Source of the DNA: Chara braunii
Lineage: Eukaryota; Streptophyta; Charophyceae; Charales; Characeae
Reading direction: 5' to 3'
Assembly (NCBI GenBank): GCA_003427395.1
Contig: BFEA01000052.1
Location: forward strand, 4,180,486-4,238,340
Length of the DNA stretch: 57,855 bases
Shown: piece by piece, positions 33,930 through 43,881 of the stretch
How the letters are laid out: every line of letters starts with the position of its first letter
How positions within the stretch are numbered: the stretch's first letter is position 1
Program-made: the position numbers and the translations under genes
Notes under the pieces: generated by a model
The model's input: the letters and a program-made list of their open reading frames with translations, nothing else
Databases searched by the model: none
What the model was told of the DNA's origin: nothing

Positions 33930-34498
33930 GCATGACGTACATGTCAAGGTGTAGGTGTACGTACGTTACGTCGAGGTGTACGAGTGTACGTACGTAACGC
34001 ACGTACGACACTGAGATTCGAAGTCCGTCAGGATTATGGATTGAAACTTGCAAGGCAATTGTCGTGTGCGAAACCACAAGAAGGAAGGGAAAAATAAAAG
34101 TTGGTGCTGGCTTTTGTACGTACATTGCGTCGAGTTGTTTGTCGTCATTTCGAGAAATTTTAACGCCTTCGTGGGCGTTATGTGGCTCTTGTCACTGCAG
34201 CCATAATGTGTGTGGCACAGGGCGAGCACTTTTTTGAATTTCTTTTTTCCTTCTTTTTTGGCTTTTTCACAAGCCGGAAAACGACCCGGGCGTCCCCGCG
34301 CATCTATTTGGTTGGGCGGCCGTGAGAGGCATGGTCGAGGGACACTGGTCAAGTCCAGCCTCTGGCCAAGCGGAGTCGAAGCGACCAACGGAACAAGGGA
34401 AGAACGCCAACAAAAGAGCAATGCTACACGTAGCCATGCTCACTTTCCCCATTCAATGCATCAGGAACATTTACCACCCGCTGCACGAGAACCTGGCG

Positions 34499-34629
34499 CT
34501 GCTATCGGCCCTGGGGAAAAAAAAAATAGAGCAGAAACGTTTCTAGTTGGATGCATTTGGGCGCTCCTGTACTGGCCCGTACATCTCCTAAAATCGTGGC
34601 TTGTTAACGGGCACGACTTCAGGAAGGAG
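34499..34629 (+). mobile_element. Harbinger-like miniature element, copy 2 (ends degraded)
   Basis: Shares CTATCGGCC, AGAAACGTTTCTAGTTGGATG, CTCCTGTA.T..CCCGTAC and TTGTTAACGGGCACGACT with the copies at 2.95 and 39.2 kb. The terminal AGTACTT motifs are not recognisable. Confidence 0.75.
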
Positions 34630-34814
34630 TAGTGTGTGTTAATTGCTCTATGCAAACGCGCAACGTGCAGGCAGCAGATCCAACATATGGGGACTACTTA
34701 AGGATCCCAAGTTTGGGCACAACGTTGGGCAACTACGATATCATTTCGGTAGGAGGTGGAATTCTGTTTAGTTACGCATTTAACAGGACTGACTGACGGC
34801 GTATTCCCGGCCCC

Positions 34815-34980
34815 GGGGCCAAGTCCCACTATCAGCGTTGAGCTACCTCAACGCCTGAATCTGGACGCTTTTGAGGAGATGTGCAGAAATGGTGTTGAGT
34901 TTCCTGAACTGCACGTCTCCACAAACACGTCCCGATTCGGGCGCTGAGGTAGCTCAACGCTGCTAGTGGGAACTGGCCCC
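34815..34980. repeat. Fold-back element with 72-bp arms
   Basis: Arms 34,815-34,886 and 34,909-34,980 pair at roughly 62 of 72 positions, including an uninterrupted AGCGTTGAGCTACCTCA, with a 22-base loop. Outer ends are GGGGCCA and TGGCCCC. A transcript would form a long imperfect hairpin. Confidence 0.85.
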
Positions 34981-35017
34981 CGCCCACTATTGCTGCAATT
35001 GGACTGAAGAGTCCCCC

Positions 35018-35224
35018 TTTTTTTTTTTTTTTTTTTTAATGGAAGGGCGACCCTTTTTTTGTTTTTGAAAGGGGGAAAGCCTTGAGATATCATCGTGAAA
35101 CTGACCGGCCCTACGTAATTCATCCATTCTGTTCATCAGATTCCACTGCAATTCGAAATCCGGTTTGCATTTGAACAGTTCGTGGGTGTACCGTGTACCA
35201 ACTGAGCTAAAGGCCATTTGGACA
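35018..35224 (-). mobile_element. tRNA-related SINE (family A), copy 2
   Basis: On the - strand: box A TAGCTCAGTTGG (35,209-35,198), a degenerate box B GATTTCGAATTGC near 35,155, the family 3' block TCAAGGC.TTCCCCCTTT, and a poly(A) tail (T at 35,018-35,037). Imperfect flanks TGAAGAGTCCCCC (35,005) and TGAAGAGTTGCCCCC (35,225) look like a target duplication. Confidence 0.72.
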
Positions 35225-35383
35225 TGAAGAGTTGCCCCCCTTCTTTTCTGGTGCAGATGGTAGTACTTTCCTGAGAGCATCTGATATAGCAACTACAGCA
35301 GAAGTGGATGTATCATGTATGTGACCGCAATGAGGTCCAGAATTTGGTCAGACTATGTCCTCAATTTTTTGTCCCCACATCTG

Positions 35384-35490
35384 TAGCATTCAGGTAGGTT
35401 TTTTTTTTTTTTTTTTTTTTTCCCTTGTACAAACTCCCTCAGAAATGCTAGGGGTGCTGGTAATAGCAGACACCACTAGCATTCAGGTAG
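35384..35490 (-). mobile_element. Short poly(A)-tailed retro-insertion with 14-bp target duplication
   Basis: TAGCATTCAGGTAG occurs at 35,384-35,397 and 35,477-35,490. Between them lie 79 bases that read, on the - strand, as a short unique sequence ending TTGTACAAGGG followed by about 22 A. This is a 5'-truncated retrotransposed transcript; the source is unknown. Confidence 0.82.
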
Positions 35491-37904
35491 TTTTGAGAAT
35501 TGGGAGAAGTGGGACTTGGCTGGCCCCAGCCCTCGTCGTCCCACTGCTGGAAGTGGTCACAATGCAGTCGAAATGTGTGCGCACTGCGCAGTTGGATTAT
35601 TTTGTGGTCAGCTTCAACCATTTGTTAAGATTGGGTTAACCATGATGTTGACTAACGACTTCTGTAAATGGAATCAGGCTTAGGAGAACGTTTTATGGGA
35701 ATTTTTCTACGAGACATAATTCTTATCGATACTTGTTAATATTAAATGAATAATAAAAAATAAATACAAATGATCAAAATACAATAGCGGATCTCAAAAG
35801 ATTTGTTAAAAGTTCGAGCCCATGGATGTAGAATGTTCTGCAGTGAAGCGATGCCCAATGAATGGCTTTCCAAAAATATATCCAATGGCGATCCTGGCAT
35901 TTGAGATTGTGTATTTGGTCAGCTTGGAGTCCACATGCATGTGTTAGGGGTTCGGTACAACCACATGCGAGGAAAAAGCAAAAGGACAATGGAGGGGACT
36001 AGATACATCCAATGCATTTAAAATATTGGTGTTTGGGGAGTTGAGTGGCATGCCCCTTGGAAACCACTCCGACGACCATCCCCCCTGTCTGCCGACATGT
36101 CCAAGTGCGTACTGGAGATTTTTTTTTATTATTTTTTTTTTTTTTTGGAGGGAGATTTCGTTGGTTGCAAAATATCTTTTTGAAACACCGACGTGGCTGC
36201 CTGCGAGCAGATAGTTCCGGTCGCCTCTGTTCTGCTTTGTACGGTGGAGATGGAACTGGGGACTTTGTTGAAACGGAAGGATAAGGCGGAGAAGCGGAGG
36301 GCCTCGGGACACCGCTCGCCACTGCAGAATCGTGCAGATGGTGCGAAACGGAGGGGGATTTCTCCCTCTGGAACCTGGAAATATACATCCGTTGAAATGC
36401 GAACAATACATGGAAGGACAAGATTAGAGGATGGCCCCTGCGGCGCAAGCCTTAGGATGATGCGAATAAAAATTGAGAAATGGACCGAATGGTCCAAGAA
36501 AAACAAAAAAGAAGATGCATCCATCCACCGTATCCTTGTCTTTTTCGCATTTTTGAGTGGTGCAGTGACACCCTGAATCTCAAGCTTTATGGCGTCGGGA
36601 GAAAGCTGCTTCCCTCCCGGCAAGTGGCCTAGAGGGTCGAGTCACTGAAAACGGGATGCACGGTGTTTTGTTTTGTTCTTTTTTTTCTTTATTCGGACCA
36701 TTTCTCGATTTATGGGCATCTCTTTCTCTCTATCGTTCCAGACTCCAACTTTAACGCATGTCCCGAAGGACATGCACGGGATTTGAATGGCACGGACCAA
36801 CGGCGGTTGATCGCCGTTGATCCCAAGATCGGCGGCTCAAAAATCCTGCCAAGTTTCTATTGCGTAGAGTTTGTGTTGAAGTCCTTGTAAATTTATGTTC
36901 CATGATTGTACTCGCATGCTGGAATAGGTGGCTATGCCACCTTTCGAAGGAGAAGGGGGGGAGGGGGGGGAAGCGGTTTTTGGGTAACACGTCAAGGGGT
37001 TTCCGTAACAGGCATGCTATGCTATGCCATGCAGGGCTTCTCCCTGTAAGCGAAGCTGAAAAGGAAAAACAAAAAACAAAAAAAATTGGGTACTCGGGTC
37101 GCCTCCTCTGTAGGAGGGCAGCAGAAGAGGGGGATGTGGGTCAGGAGGGAGTACAAAGTGCCAAGTTTTATGTTTGAGGAGCAATAGATCCACCAGCCCG
37201 GGTTAGGGATGGCTCATGTCCTCCCAGACAATGGGTTAGGTCTGGGTATGTTTTGCCGCAAACTTTAAACTTTTGCTGTCCACCTGGGGCTCGGTTCCTG
37301 CAGGATATTCCCATAAACTGGGTAATGTTCCTAGAGGTTTGCCCGGGGTTGGCTGTGAGGACCGCGGCCTCGAAGTTCATTTGTAAAAAAAAAACAAAAA
37401 AAACAAAGAACAAAGCCGGATGATGCTTTCAGGGTTGTTTGTGAGGTTCCCTGGGGCCAAATTGTCAATTTCTGACGGTAGATTGATTTCTGACGGTAGA
37501 TTGTGAAGATCTACGGTCAGAAATGAAGCATCAGCGCCCCCGAGCTTGTTTCCAATGTGGCAATGAAATTTGAGGGCAAATGAAAAGAAAAAAAAAGAAG
37601 GCTTGTTTCGAATATGGCAATGAAATTTGAGGGCAAATGGGAAAAAAAAAAAAGAGTGTTTGGTGGCCTTCTACAACAGAGTCCGGACAAAGAAAGCGGA
37701 AGATGGGAAAAACGCCACGTCAGGCTCGCCACAAGATTAGGAATTTGGTTTCTTAGCCCAAAATCCAAAATCCAAACTTCATTTGATAAACAAGCTTCGC
37801 AAGCTTCGATGGCCGCAGGGATCCTTGGAGTGAAGCAATATTTGCTACGTGCGAGGGTGTCACGACTGCGAAAGTTTGCCACTGGGTAGGGCACGTCCGC
37901 AATT
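35491..37904. other. Intergenic, nothing firm
   Basis: A/T homopolymers and short frames only. The segment 37,180-37,405 ends in an A-rich tail after TTCATTTGT and could be the 3' end of a retro-insertion on the + strand, but I find no flanking duplication. A local duplication of GAAATTTGAGGGCAAATG lies at about 37,563-37,640. Confidence 0.4.
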
Positions 37905-38040
37905 TCCGTGCTAGCTTTTAGCTCACATGGATTCTCCAAGCCACATAATTTGACCTATAAGGTCTTTTCTCCTTGTTCTCGAACGGTTATGGGTGTAACC
38001 CGCGAGAGTTCGAATCTCTCACGCAAAAAAAAAAAAAAAA
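37905..38040 (+). mobile_element. tRNA-like, poly(A)-tailed element
   Basis: A box A-like TAGCTCACATGG (37,919-37,930), then 73 bases later a perfect T-arm GAGAG-TTCGAAT-CTCTC (38,004-38,020), then ACGC and 16 A. The T-arm fits box B. Spacing is longer than in an ordinary tRNA, no acceptor stem closes, and the tail is poly(A), so a tRNA-derived SINE or retro-pseudogene is more likely than a working tRNA gene. Confidence 0.5.
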
Positions 38041-38157
38041 CTTCAAGAGAATATCCGGACTCCGGAGCTCATGCGGACTGCGTGCGGTTGTTTTTCCTCT
38101 TGAGTTTTGAGTGTTGACAATGTGTGTGTTTCCATTCCATCCCTACTTTCTTTTTTC

Positions 38158-38390
38158 GTTTCTTAAAGGGTGACGGCCTTGAGATACGATCGTAAATTCA
38201 TAATCGAACTAATCGGCCCTAGGTTCTCCGGAACTGTAGCATTTTTTTTTCAAATTTTTTAGAGAAAACTAAACTGTAGCATTTGACTCAATGCATCTGT
38301 TTCTAGTGGAGTTCGAACTCAGATCTGTATTTCAACAGCTCAAAGGTGTGTACCCACTTATCTATGTGAGTTGGTATGCCAATTGGTTCA
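38158..38390 (-). mobile_element. tRNA-related SINE (family A), copy 3
   Basis: Shares the 3' block AAAGGGTGACGGCCTTGAGATA with copies 1 and 2 and carries a box B-like GAGTTCGAACTCC on the - strand (+ 38,308-38,320). A T run interrupts the middle. Box A has decayed. Confidence 0.6.
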
Positions 38391-38538
38391 TCCCGTAGAC
38401 GATACATCCAAGACCCAACCCCTCCGTAACACATTCAAGCACACTCAAATATTTTCACGTCATGCACTGTGCGATCATCTTACAATTGACGGCTGCCGTG
38501 GTGAATGCCCCTTCGTTTCGAGAATGCTCGACACGGAG

Positions 38539-39045
38539 GTTTTTTTTTTTTTTTTTTGATCTTCTCTCATCTATCTCATATTCTTTTTGTCTTTTTCTTG
38601 GTAGTACGCATCTATCTCATCCTCTCACTAGTCTATTTATAGTACGGGGGAACACCAACCAACCCGGATATCTCCCCAGCCCACGGGGTAGGTGGTGCGA
38701 GAGCAAGGCTGTACCAGTCCCTCATCACGGCGATGAGGGGTGGGCAGGCATTGCCGATGGGGGAAACCGGCTGTGCTAGCGCCGAGCGATGGCCAGTCAC
38801 TGCACCTCCCCCTACCCCCCCCCAACCCCACATGGAGGTGTCTAATGGCCAATGTTGTCGCTGCATAGCAGCCAACAACATCATCCAAGGTCCTGCCAAT
38901 GCTGGCTTGGGGGGCCAACGGGTTATCTCTAGCTGGTAGAACACCAAGCTTGCCCAGGCACGTCCGTGAGGCCAATGGGGATCGAACCCACGACCTCCTG
39001 AATGCAACTTCTGTGCCTTACCAACTGAGCTAGGCCCGCAGGCCA
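38539..39045 (-). mobile_element. tRNA-derived SINE (family B), complete with target duplication
   Basis: On the - strand it begins GGCCTGCGGGCCTAGCTCAG with box A TAGCTCAGTTGG (39,032-39,021) and box B GGTTCGATCCC (38,988-38,978), so RNA polymerase III could transcribe it. A long unrelated body follows, then a poly(A) tail (T run from 38,541). CGACACGGAG flanks it exactly at 38,529-38,538 and 39,046-39,055. About 507 bp, no coding capacity; moved by a LINE in trans. Confidence 0.88.
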
Positions 39046-39154
39046 CGACACGGAGTTTTGAAGTAGAGAATGGTTTAGTACTACATTTCCTTTAAATTTG
39101 TGTCATTGAGGCCTGCCGCGGCCCACGGGGAATACCCCTTGGTCGCATGAATGC

Positions 39155-39190
39155 TCAGCACTTTTTTTTTTTTTTTTTTTTTTTCAGCAC
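39155..39190. mobile_element. Poly(T)-only insertion with short flanking repeat
   Basis: TCAGCAC at 39,155-39,161 and 39,184-39,190 (sharing one T with the run) flank about 22 T and nothing else. It resembles the poly(A)-only insertion at 33,883 in the opposite orientation. The flank is short, so microsatellite growth is possible. Confidence 0.5.
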
Positions 39191-39233
39191 AGGTTTTCGA
39201 AGAAGAGACTGGTTTAGTACGGTAACCCTTTTG

Positions 39234-39375
39234 CCAGTACTTGGCCCAGCTATCGGCCGCGGGGAAAAAGAGAGTAGAAACGTTTCTAGTTGGATGAATT
39301 TGGACACTCCTGTAGTGACCCGTACGTCTCCTTAAATTGTGGCTTGTTAACGGGCACAACTTTACGAAGTACTGG
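39234..39375 (+). mobile_element. Harbinger-like miniature element, copy 3
   Basis: Perfect 9-bp terminal repeats CCAGTACTT and AAGTACTGG; the interior matches copies 1 and 2. TTA follows the GGTGGT just beyond the right end, as in copy 1; the left TTA is not preserved. Confidence 0.82.
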
Positions 39376-39959
39376 TGGTTTAAATTTGTGTACTAACAGT
39401 TGTTTTGTGTGAATGCTGACCGCAGACTCCGCGCAGAGTTCGTAAGTCGAGAGAACTTGAGTTGAGACTGGTTTAGTACGGCATGGCGTTTTGTTCTGTT
39501 TTGTGTGAATGCTATAACTGCGGAGTTTTGATCAAGGGACCTGCTAGCTAACTGTGGTTGTTTTTGCTTTGTGACTTGGTTACTGTTTGGTTTTGAATGC
39601 CTGGACAAGTTTTGAACCAGGGTAACTTGAGAAAGGCTAGTCGGACTTGTGTTGCGCGAACGTTGCAGGGGGGAGATTTGAGTTGGCGTAGAATCCTTGG
39701 ATGTTAGATTCTGAAGACTGTTTGGTTGAATGACTGGGCGAGTTTTGAACCATGGTAAGAAGATGAGATAGGCTTGAGCATCTTCCTACTGTAGGACCAT
39801 TCTTGCAACCACAGCCAACCTGTTGACGGGACAGCAGAGAGATTAAAACGGCGCCATGAGTCCCGGGTCCAAGGCGGATCCTATTCCCCGCCCCCTTTCC
39901 TCCCGGCAGGGACCAGCCGGTCCTCATGGCTGTGGCCAACCGGCTGTCGATCCCCTGAT
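39376..39959. repeat. Diverged tandem units around the SINE site
   Basis: GTGTGAATGCT ... GAGTTTTGA ... GAGACTGGTTTAGTACGG recurs at about 39,046-39,100, 39,149-39,227, 39,410-39,482 and 39,505-39,540. A further diverged pair with GTTTTGAACCA.GGTAA lies at 39,608-39,760. No gene seen. Confidence 0.55.
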
Positions 39960-40221
39960 ATTGTGACGCCCAACCTCACGCCTGGCGCGACTTCCTGATC
40001 GGAGTGTGAGTGGGCCTGGAAGTGCAAAAGGGGGTGTGCCAAGGATTTTAGGAAAGTGGGGGTGGAGTCCCAGGTTGGAACTGAGACCTCCTGTGGCAAT
40101 TTTCAGGGATAGGAATGCAGGAGGGTAGGCGCAGATCGGAGTCCTGTTTTTTGCTTCGGGAAACAGAGCTACCGCCTTTTTTGGTTCCGTCGTCTGGGTC
40201 GGGCTTGTATCTGGTGCACCA
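39960..40221 (-). mobile_element. Gypsy element 1, 3' non-coding end
   Basis: Follows the integrase tail on the - strand and is shared with 11,500-11,760 up to the GGCGTCACA motif near 39,970. I cannot find the second long terminal repeat, so the boundary is uncertain. Confidence 0.55.
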
Positions 40222-40656
40222 TCAGAACGCTATGGCTGTCCTGCTGGCTGGTGACCTGCCGAAGTTGAATGTCGGAACGCTATGGCTGTCCTGCTGGCTG
40301 GTGACCTGCCGAAGTCGAATGTCGCAAGTCTCAGAATCCGATGCGGCCGGCCTCAATCGAAGGCTGTGCGCCCTTCGTTCTTCCTCGGAGCAAGTTCGCC
40401 GGATGAAGCTGGAGGCTCCATACTCGTGAATGGTGAAAGGTGGTTCTTCGGGGGCATCCCCAGCGGGTGCCACGATCGGCCAAGGCCCCATCCGTTTCGG
40501 GAGGAGCTTGCGACAGATATCTTGTTCAAGGCTGAATTCCGCGGCGGAAACCCAAATGAGATCGCCTGCGCGGAATGGGCAAGGACAATGCTGGCGATTG
40601 GCCTGTTGGCTCATGCGTTGCTGCGTCTTCGACATCTGGTTGCATGCCTTGACAAG
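40222..40656 (-). pseudogene. Gypsy element 1: integrase C-terminal tail
   Basis: Encodes QANRQHCPCPFRAGDLIWV, the SH3-like GDLIWV strand, then RKLLPKRMGPWPIV and the HEYGASSFIRRTCSEE tail. A 50-bp tandem duplication (40,226-40,275 and 40,276-40,325) lengthens the end. No chromodomain is recognised. Confidence 0.72.
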
Positions 40657-41361
40657 TAGCTCTTGCATCCGTCGCAAGAAAAGAAGATGGCCATCGCTCT
40701 CGGCCGTTCGTGGAATGATTGTGTCCAACCGAGAAGTGATCGGCGAGCCGTGCTCGAACTCGAAGGGCGACATCCTGATAGATGGGTGGATGGACGAGTT
40801 GTGTGCCAACTTGACATCCGGCAGCCGCTCGGCTCAACCCAATCCTTTTGGTCGGGACGGATGAGAGTGCGAAGGAGAACCTGTGCGGTCTGATGCGCCC
40901 TCTCCTTTTGGCCATCGGTTTGGGGGTGGCGAGCCGAAGTTGGCTTAAGAGATGAGCCCCATCGTTTGATGAGCGCCAACCAAAAATCGGACATGAACCG
41001 AGTGACGAGTAGCTCTTGCATCCGTCGCAAGAGAAGAAGATGGTCATCGCTCTCGGCCGTTCGTGGAATGATTGTGTCCAACGGAGAAGTGACCGGCGAG
41101 CCGTGCTTGAACTCGAAGGGCGATATCCTGATAGTTGGGTGGATGGACGAGTTGTGTGCCAACTCGACATCCGGCAGCCGCTCGGCTCAACCCAATCCTT
41201 TTGGTCGGGATGGATGAGAGTGCGAAGGAGAACCTGTGCGGTCTGATGCGCCCTCTCCGTTTGGCCATCAGTTTGGGGGTGGCGAGCCGAAGTTGGCTTG
41301 AGAGATGAGCCCCATCGTTTGATGAGCGCCAACCAAAAATCGGACATGAACCAAGTGTCGC
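40657..41361 (-). pseudogene. Gypsy element 1: duplicated integrase segment
   Basis: Two copies of a 353-bp unit, 40,657-41,009 and 41,010-41,361, offset exactly by TAGCTCTTGCATCCGTCGCA. Each encodes MSDFWLALIKRWG, the core ARHPQTDGQ.ERAHQ motif with the catalytic Glu, and a MAHNSSIHP..R.SPFEF segment. One frame runs through the junction (LLVTRFMSDFW), showing a tandem repeat inside the enzyme. This would destroy normal integrase architecture. Confidence 0.88.
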
Positions 41362-41626
41362 GGTCGCAAACGATTTCCTTGGGGTAACTCTTGGTTCGAA
41401 TCCAACCAGACTAAAGAACCTCGGCCAACTCCGGTGCCTTGGCATGATAGCGGCAAGGCAAAAACATGGCGAACTTGGTCAGTCGGTCGACCACCGTGAG
41501 AATCCCATCCACACCAGTCTTGTGCTTGGGGAACGGCCCGGTGATGCCCATGGCTATCGCTTCCCTTCGGCGCAAGGGAACTGGTAATGGTTGCAACTCA
41601 CCGTACGGACGATGATTGCGGGATTT
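41362..41626 (-). pseudogene. Gypsy element 1: integrase core, first part
   Basis: Encodes MGITGPFPKHKTGVDGILTV and VDRLTKFAMFLPC with the first catalytic Asp, then, after a TAG stop near 41,412, YPKEIVCDRDT with the second Asp near 41,350. The third catalytic residue (Glu) lies in the duplicated segment. Confidence 0.85.
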
Positions 41627-42350
41627 TCAACGTCGGCAAACCTCACATGACTTAGAATAGCGTGTGATGTTGGCGAGAAGACCGGGCCACCAAAAGTGCT
41701 CGCGGAGTCGGCCAATCATATGATTGACTCCGGTGGCGGGAGCGTCGTGGAACTCGCCAAGAAGCCGTGTGCGCAAGTGTAAATCTCGTGGCACACAAAG
41801 AAGATCCTTCCCTCGCAAGTGGACGAGCAACTCGGAGGAAGTACCCCTCTTGTGCGATGGCGCTGGATTGGGAGAAGAGCAATTTGCGTACTTATCGCAA
41901 AACTCGAGGTTGACTTGGTAGCCGCAGATGAAACTGTCCCGCAAGTCGTCGTGAATCTCAAAAGTTGAGTAGACTGCGATACAATGCTCCGGACGCCGTG
42001 AAAGAGCACCCGCAAAATGGTTTGACTTACCCGGAATGTGGTCGGGGAAGAAGTCAAACTGGTCGATGAAGGTCATCCAACAGGCAATAGTGCTATTGAC
42101 CGTGTCTTGGGTCTTGTAGAAGACCAATGGATTGTTATCCGTTACCCATCGGAACTGCTGTCGACCAAGAAGAAAATGCTGCCAGCGCTTGAGTGCATGT
42201 ACGAAGGCCAATAATTCCTTCTTCCGTGTGAGTGCACAGCGGACACTTTCTTGCTAAAGTACTCGATCGGGTGCCAGTCCACGCCATCATGTTGCTCGAG
42301 GACGACACCAATGCCATATCGGACGCATCGGTAGTGATACATGTCCGCAG
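41627..42350 (-). pseudogene. Gypsy element 1: RNase H and integrase zinc finger
   Basis: RNase H motifs ITTDASD, VLEQHDGVDWHPIEYFSKK and RWVTDNNPL, then DHIPGKSNHFAGALSRRPE. The HHCC zinc finger follows: FHDAPATGVNHMIGRLREHF ... CEVCRR. Frameshifts lie between TTDASD and FSKK and between HSH and FVHALKRW. Confidence 0.85.
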
Positions 42351-43156
42351 GAGCGGGTCATAGATGCGCAACACGGTGCCAACACCTCTGCGGACGGCAA
42401 TGCGGCTTTGAGAGCCAAAAAGGAAGTTTTGATGAAGCGTTGATAGTAGCCAGCTAAGCCAAGGAAGGAACAAACATTTGTGATGTTCTTCGGCTCCGGC
42501 CACTCTTGGATGGCTTGAATTTTGTCCGACAACGGACAGATGCCCTCCGTTGTGACAAAATGACCCAAGTATTCCAGCTTTTGCCGAACAAATTCGCACT
42601 TGTCGTGGTTGGCTTTGTACTTGGCGCGGCGGAGCGTCTCCAACACTCGTCGAAGGTGCTAAAGATGATCGTCCAATGTCCGACTATAGACGAGAATGTC
42701 GTCTACGTAGACTAGTACGAACTGGTCCAACATCACACGGAGCTCGTTGGTCATTGCCGCTTGAAAGGTCGTCGGGGCATTGGTGAGGCCAAAACGCATA
42801 ACGATCCACTCAAAATGCCCGTATTGTGTCTTGAACGTGGATTTGTAGCAATATTGCGGGCGTATCGAGATTTGATGGTAGCTCGGCTTCAAGTCCAATT
42901 TCAAGAAGAATTTCGCGCTGCCCAAATGTTCGAGAAGGTCGTCAATCCGCGGAAGAGGTCCCGCATTCTTGACGGTTTGTGCGTTGAGCTTGCGGTAGTC
43001 GATGCACAAGCAAAGATCCTTGTTCTTCTTCTGTACGAAGAGAACTGGCACACCATATGGTGAGATACTAGGGCGGATCCAGCCCTTGTCCAACCGATCA
43101 TCGAGTTGAGCGTGGAGAACCGTGAGCTTTTTCTCGCTCATACAATATAGATGCAT
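42287..43156 (-). pseudogene. Gypsy element 1: reverse transcriptase
   Basis: Ty3/gypsy RT motifs in order: GWIRPSISPYGVPVLFVQKK, CIDYRKLNAQT, KFFLKLDLKPSYHQI, RFGLTNAPTTFQAAM, the catalytic YVDDILVYS, then KCEFVRQKLEYLGH and FLGLAGYYQRFIK. YVDD is intact. A stop separates 43,156-42,659 from 42,646-42,287, both in one frame. Confidence 0.92.
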
Positions 43157-43536
43157 CCTTTCGGCGGCACGACACCGGCCTCAAGAATGATCTTGTGGGA
43201 GATCGGTCGATCCGGCAACACGCCGGTAGGAGACTCGAAGATGTCGGTGAACTCGTCGAGCAGCCGCACCACTCGCGGTCTAAAGACAAGTCCGTAGGTG
43301 AAGATTCGGTCGTCGCGGCGGCTCGTAGAAAACATAGGCCTATCTCATCGGTCCTCTCGTAAGCGCAAGTGGCCCGAAAAAACTTGGCTTCGAGGAGTGC
43401 GGAAGAGGAATGGTACACGAAACCTTGATGCCGAAGGCGTTGTGAATGGTAAGTGTCCGCTAAAGGAAGTTAACCGTGTGATCCGCACTTGCAAGCCAAG
43501 ACATCCCCGAAATAATGTCGAAGTCCGTGTCTAACG
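43157..43536 (-). pseudogene. Gypsy element 1: protease-RT linker
   Basis: Contains RVVRLLDEFTDIFESPTGVLP, RPISHKIILEAGVVPPKGCI, the linker that precedes RT in gypsy polyproteins. It lies in a frame different from the protease. Confidence 0.75.
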
Positions 43537-43881
43537 TCACTCGCATGCATGAGTTGCGAAATAAACCGGCACAGCTTCAATGTAGCGATCGGCCCGGACC
43601 AGCATTGAAAGGTCGCTGACGAGGAGTTGTTGCGTCTGATCGTCCGCCGACTTGATCGCCGTCGGGTTTGGCTTCCTTCGAACTTGTGCGCCAAGGCCGA
43701 CCCTTTGGATAAAGGACTGACTGATGTAATTGTGAGTCGCGCCGCTATCCAACAAAGCGCTGTAGGTCCAGTGCAGGACACTTGCCAACTTGGATGCAGA
43801 CATAAAGGAGCGGTGCGTTGTTATCATCGTACCGTTGCGGCGCGCTGCATGCGAAACTCGCGGGCCACCTTGGTAACACAT
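43537..43881 (-). pseudogene. Gypsy element 1: aspartic protease
   Basis: YSALLDSGATHNYISQSFIQ carries the DSGA active-site motif of retroviral-type proteases. It overlaps the upstream frame 43,824-44,396. Confidence 0.85.

Noticed and set aside
37180-37405. LINE 3' end on the + strand with an A-rich tail
   Set aside because: Tail is interrupted, no target duplication and no coding part found.
41391-41408. TTGGTTCGAATCCAA, a perfect tRNA T-arm on the + strand
   Set aside because: It lies inside the integrase frame of gypsy element 1 (- strand, SGWIRTK) and has no other tRNA parts.
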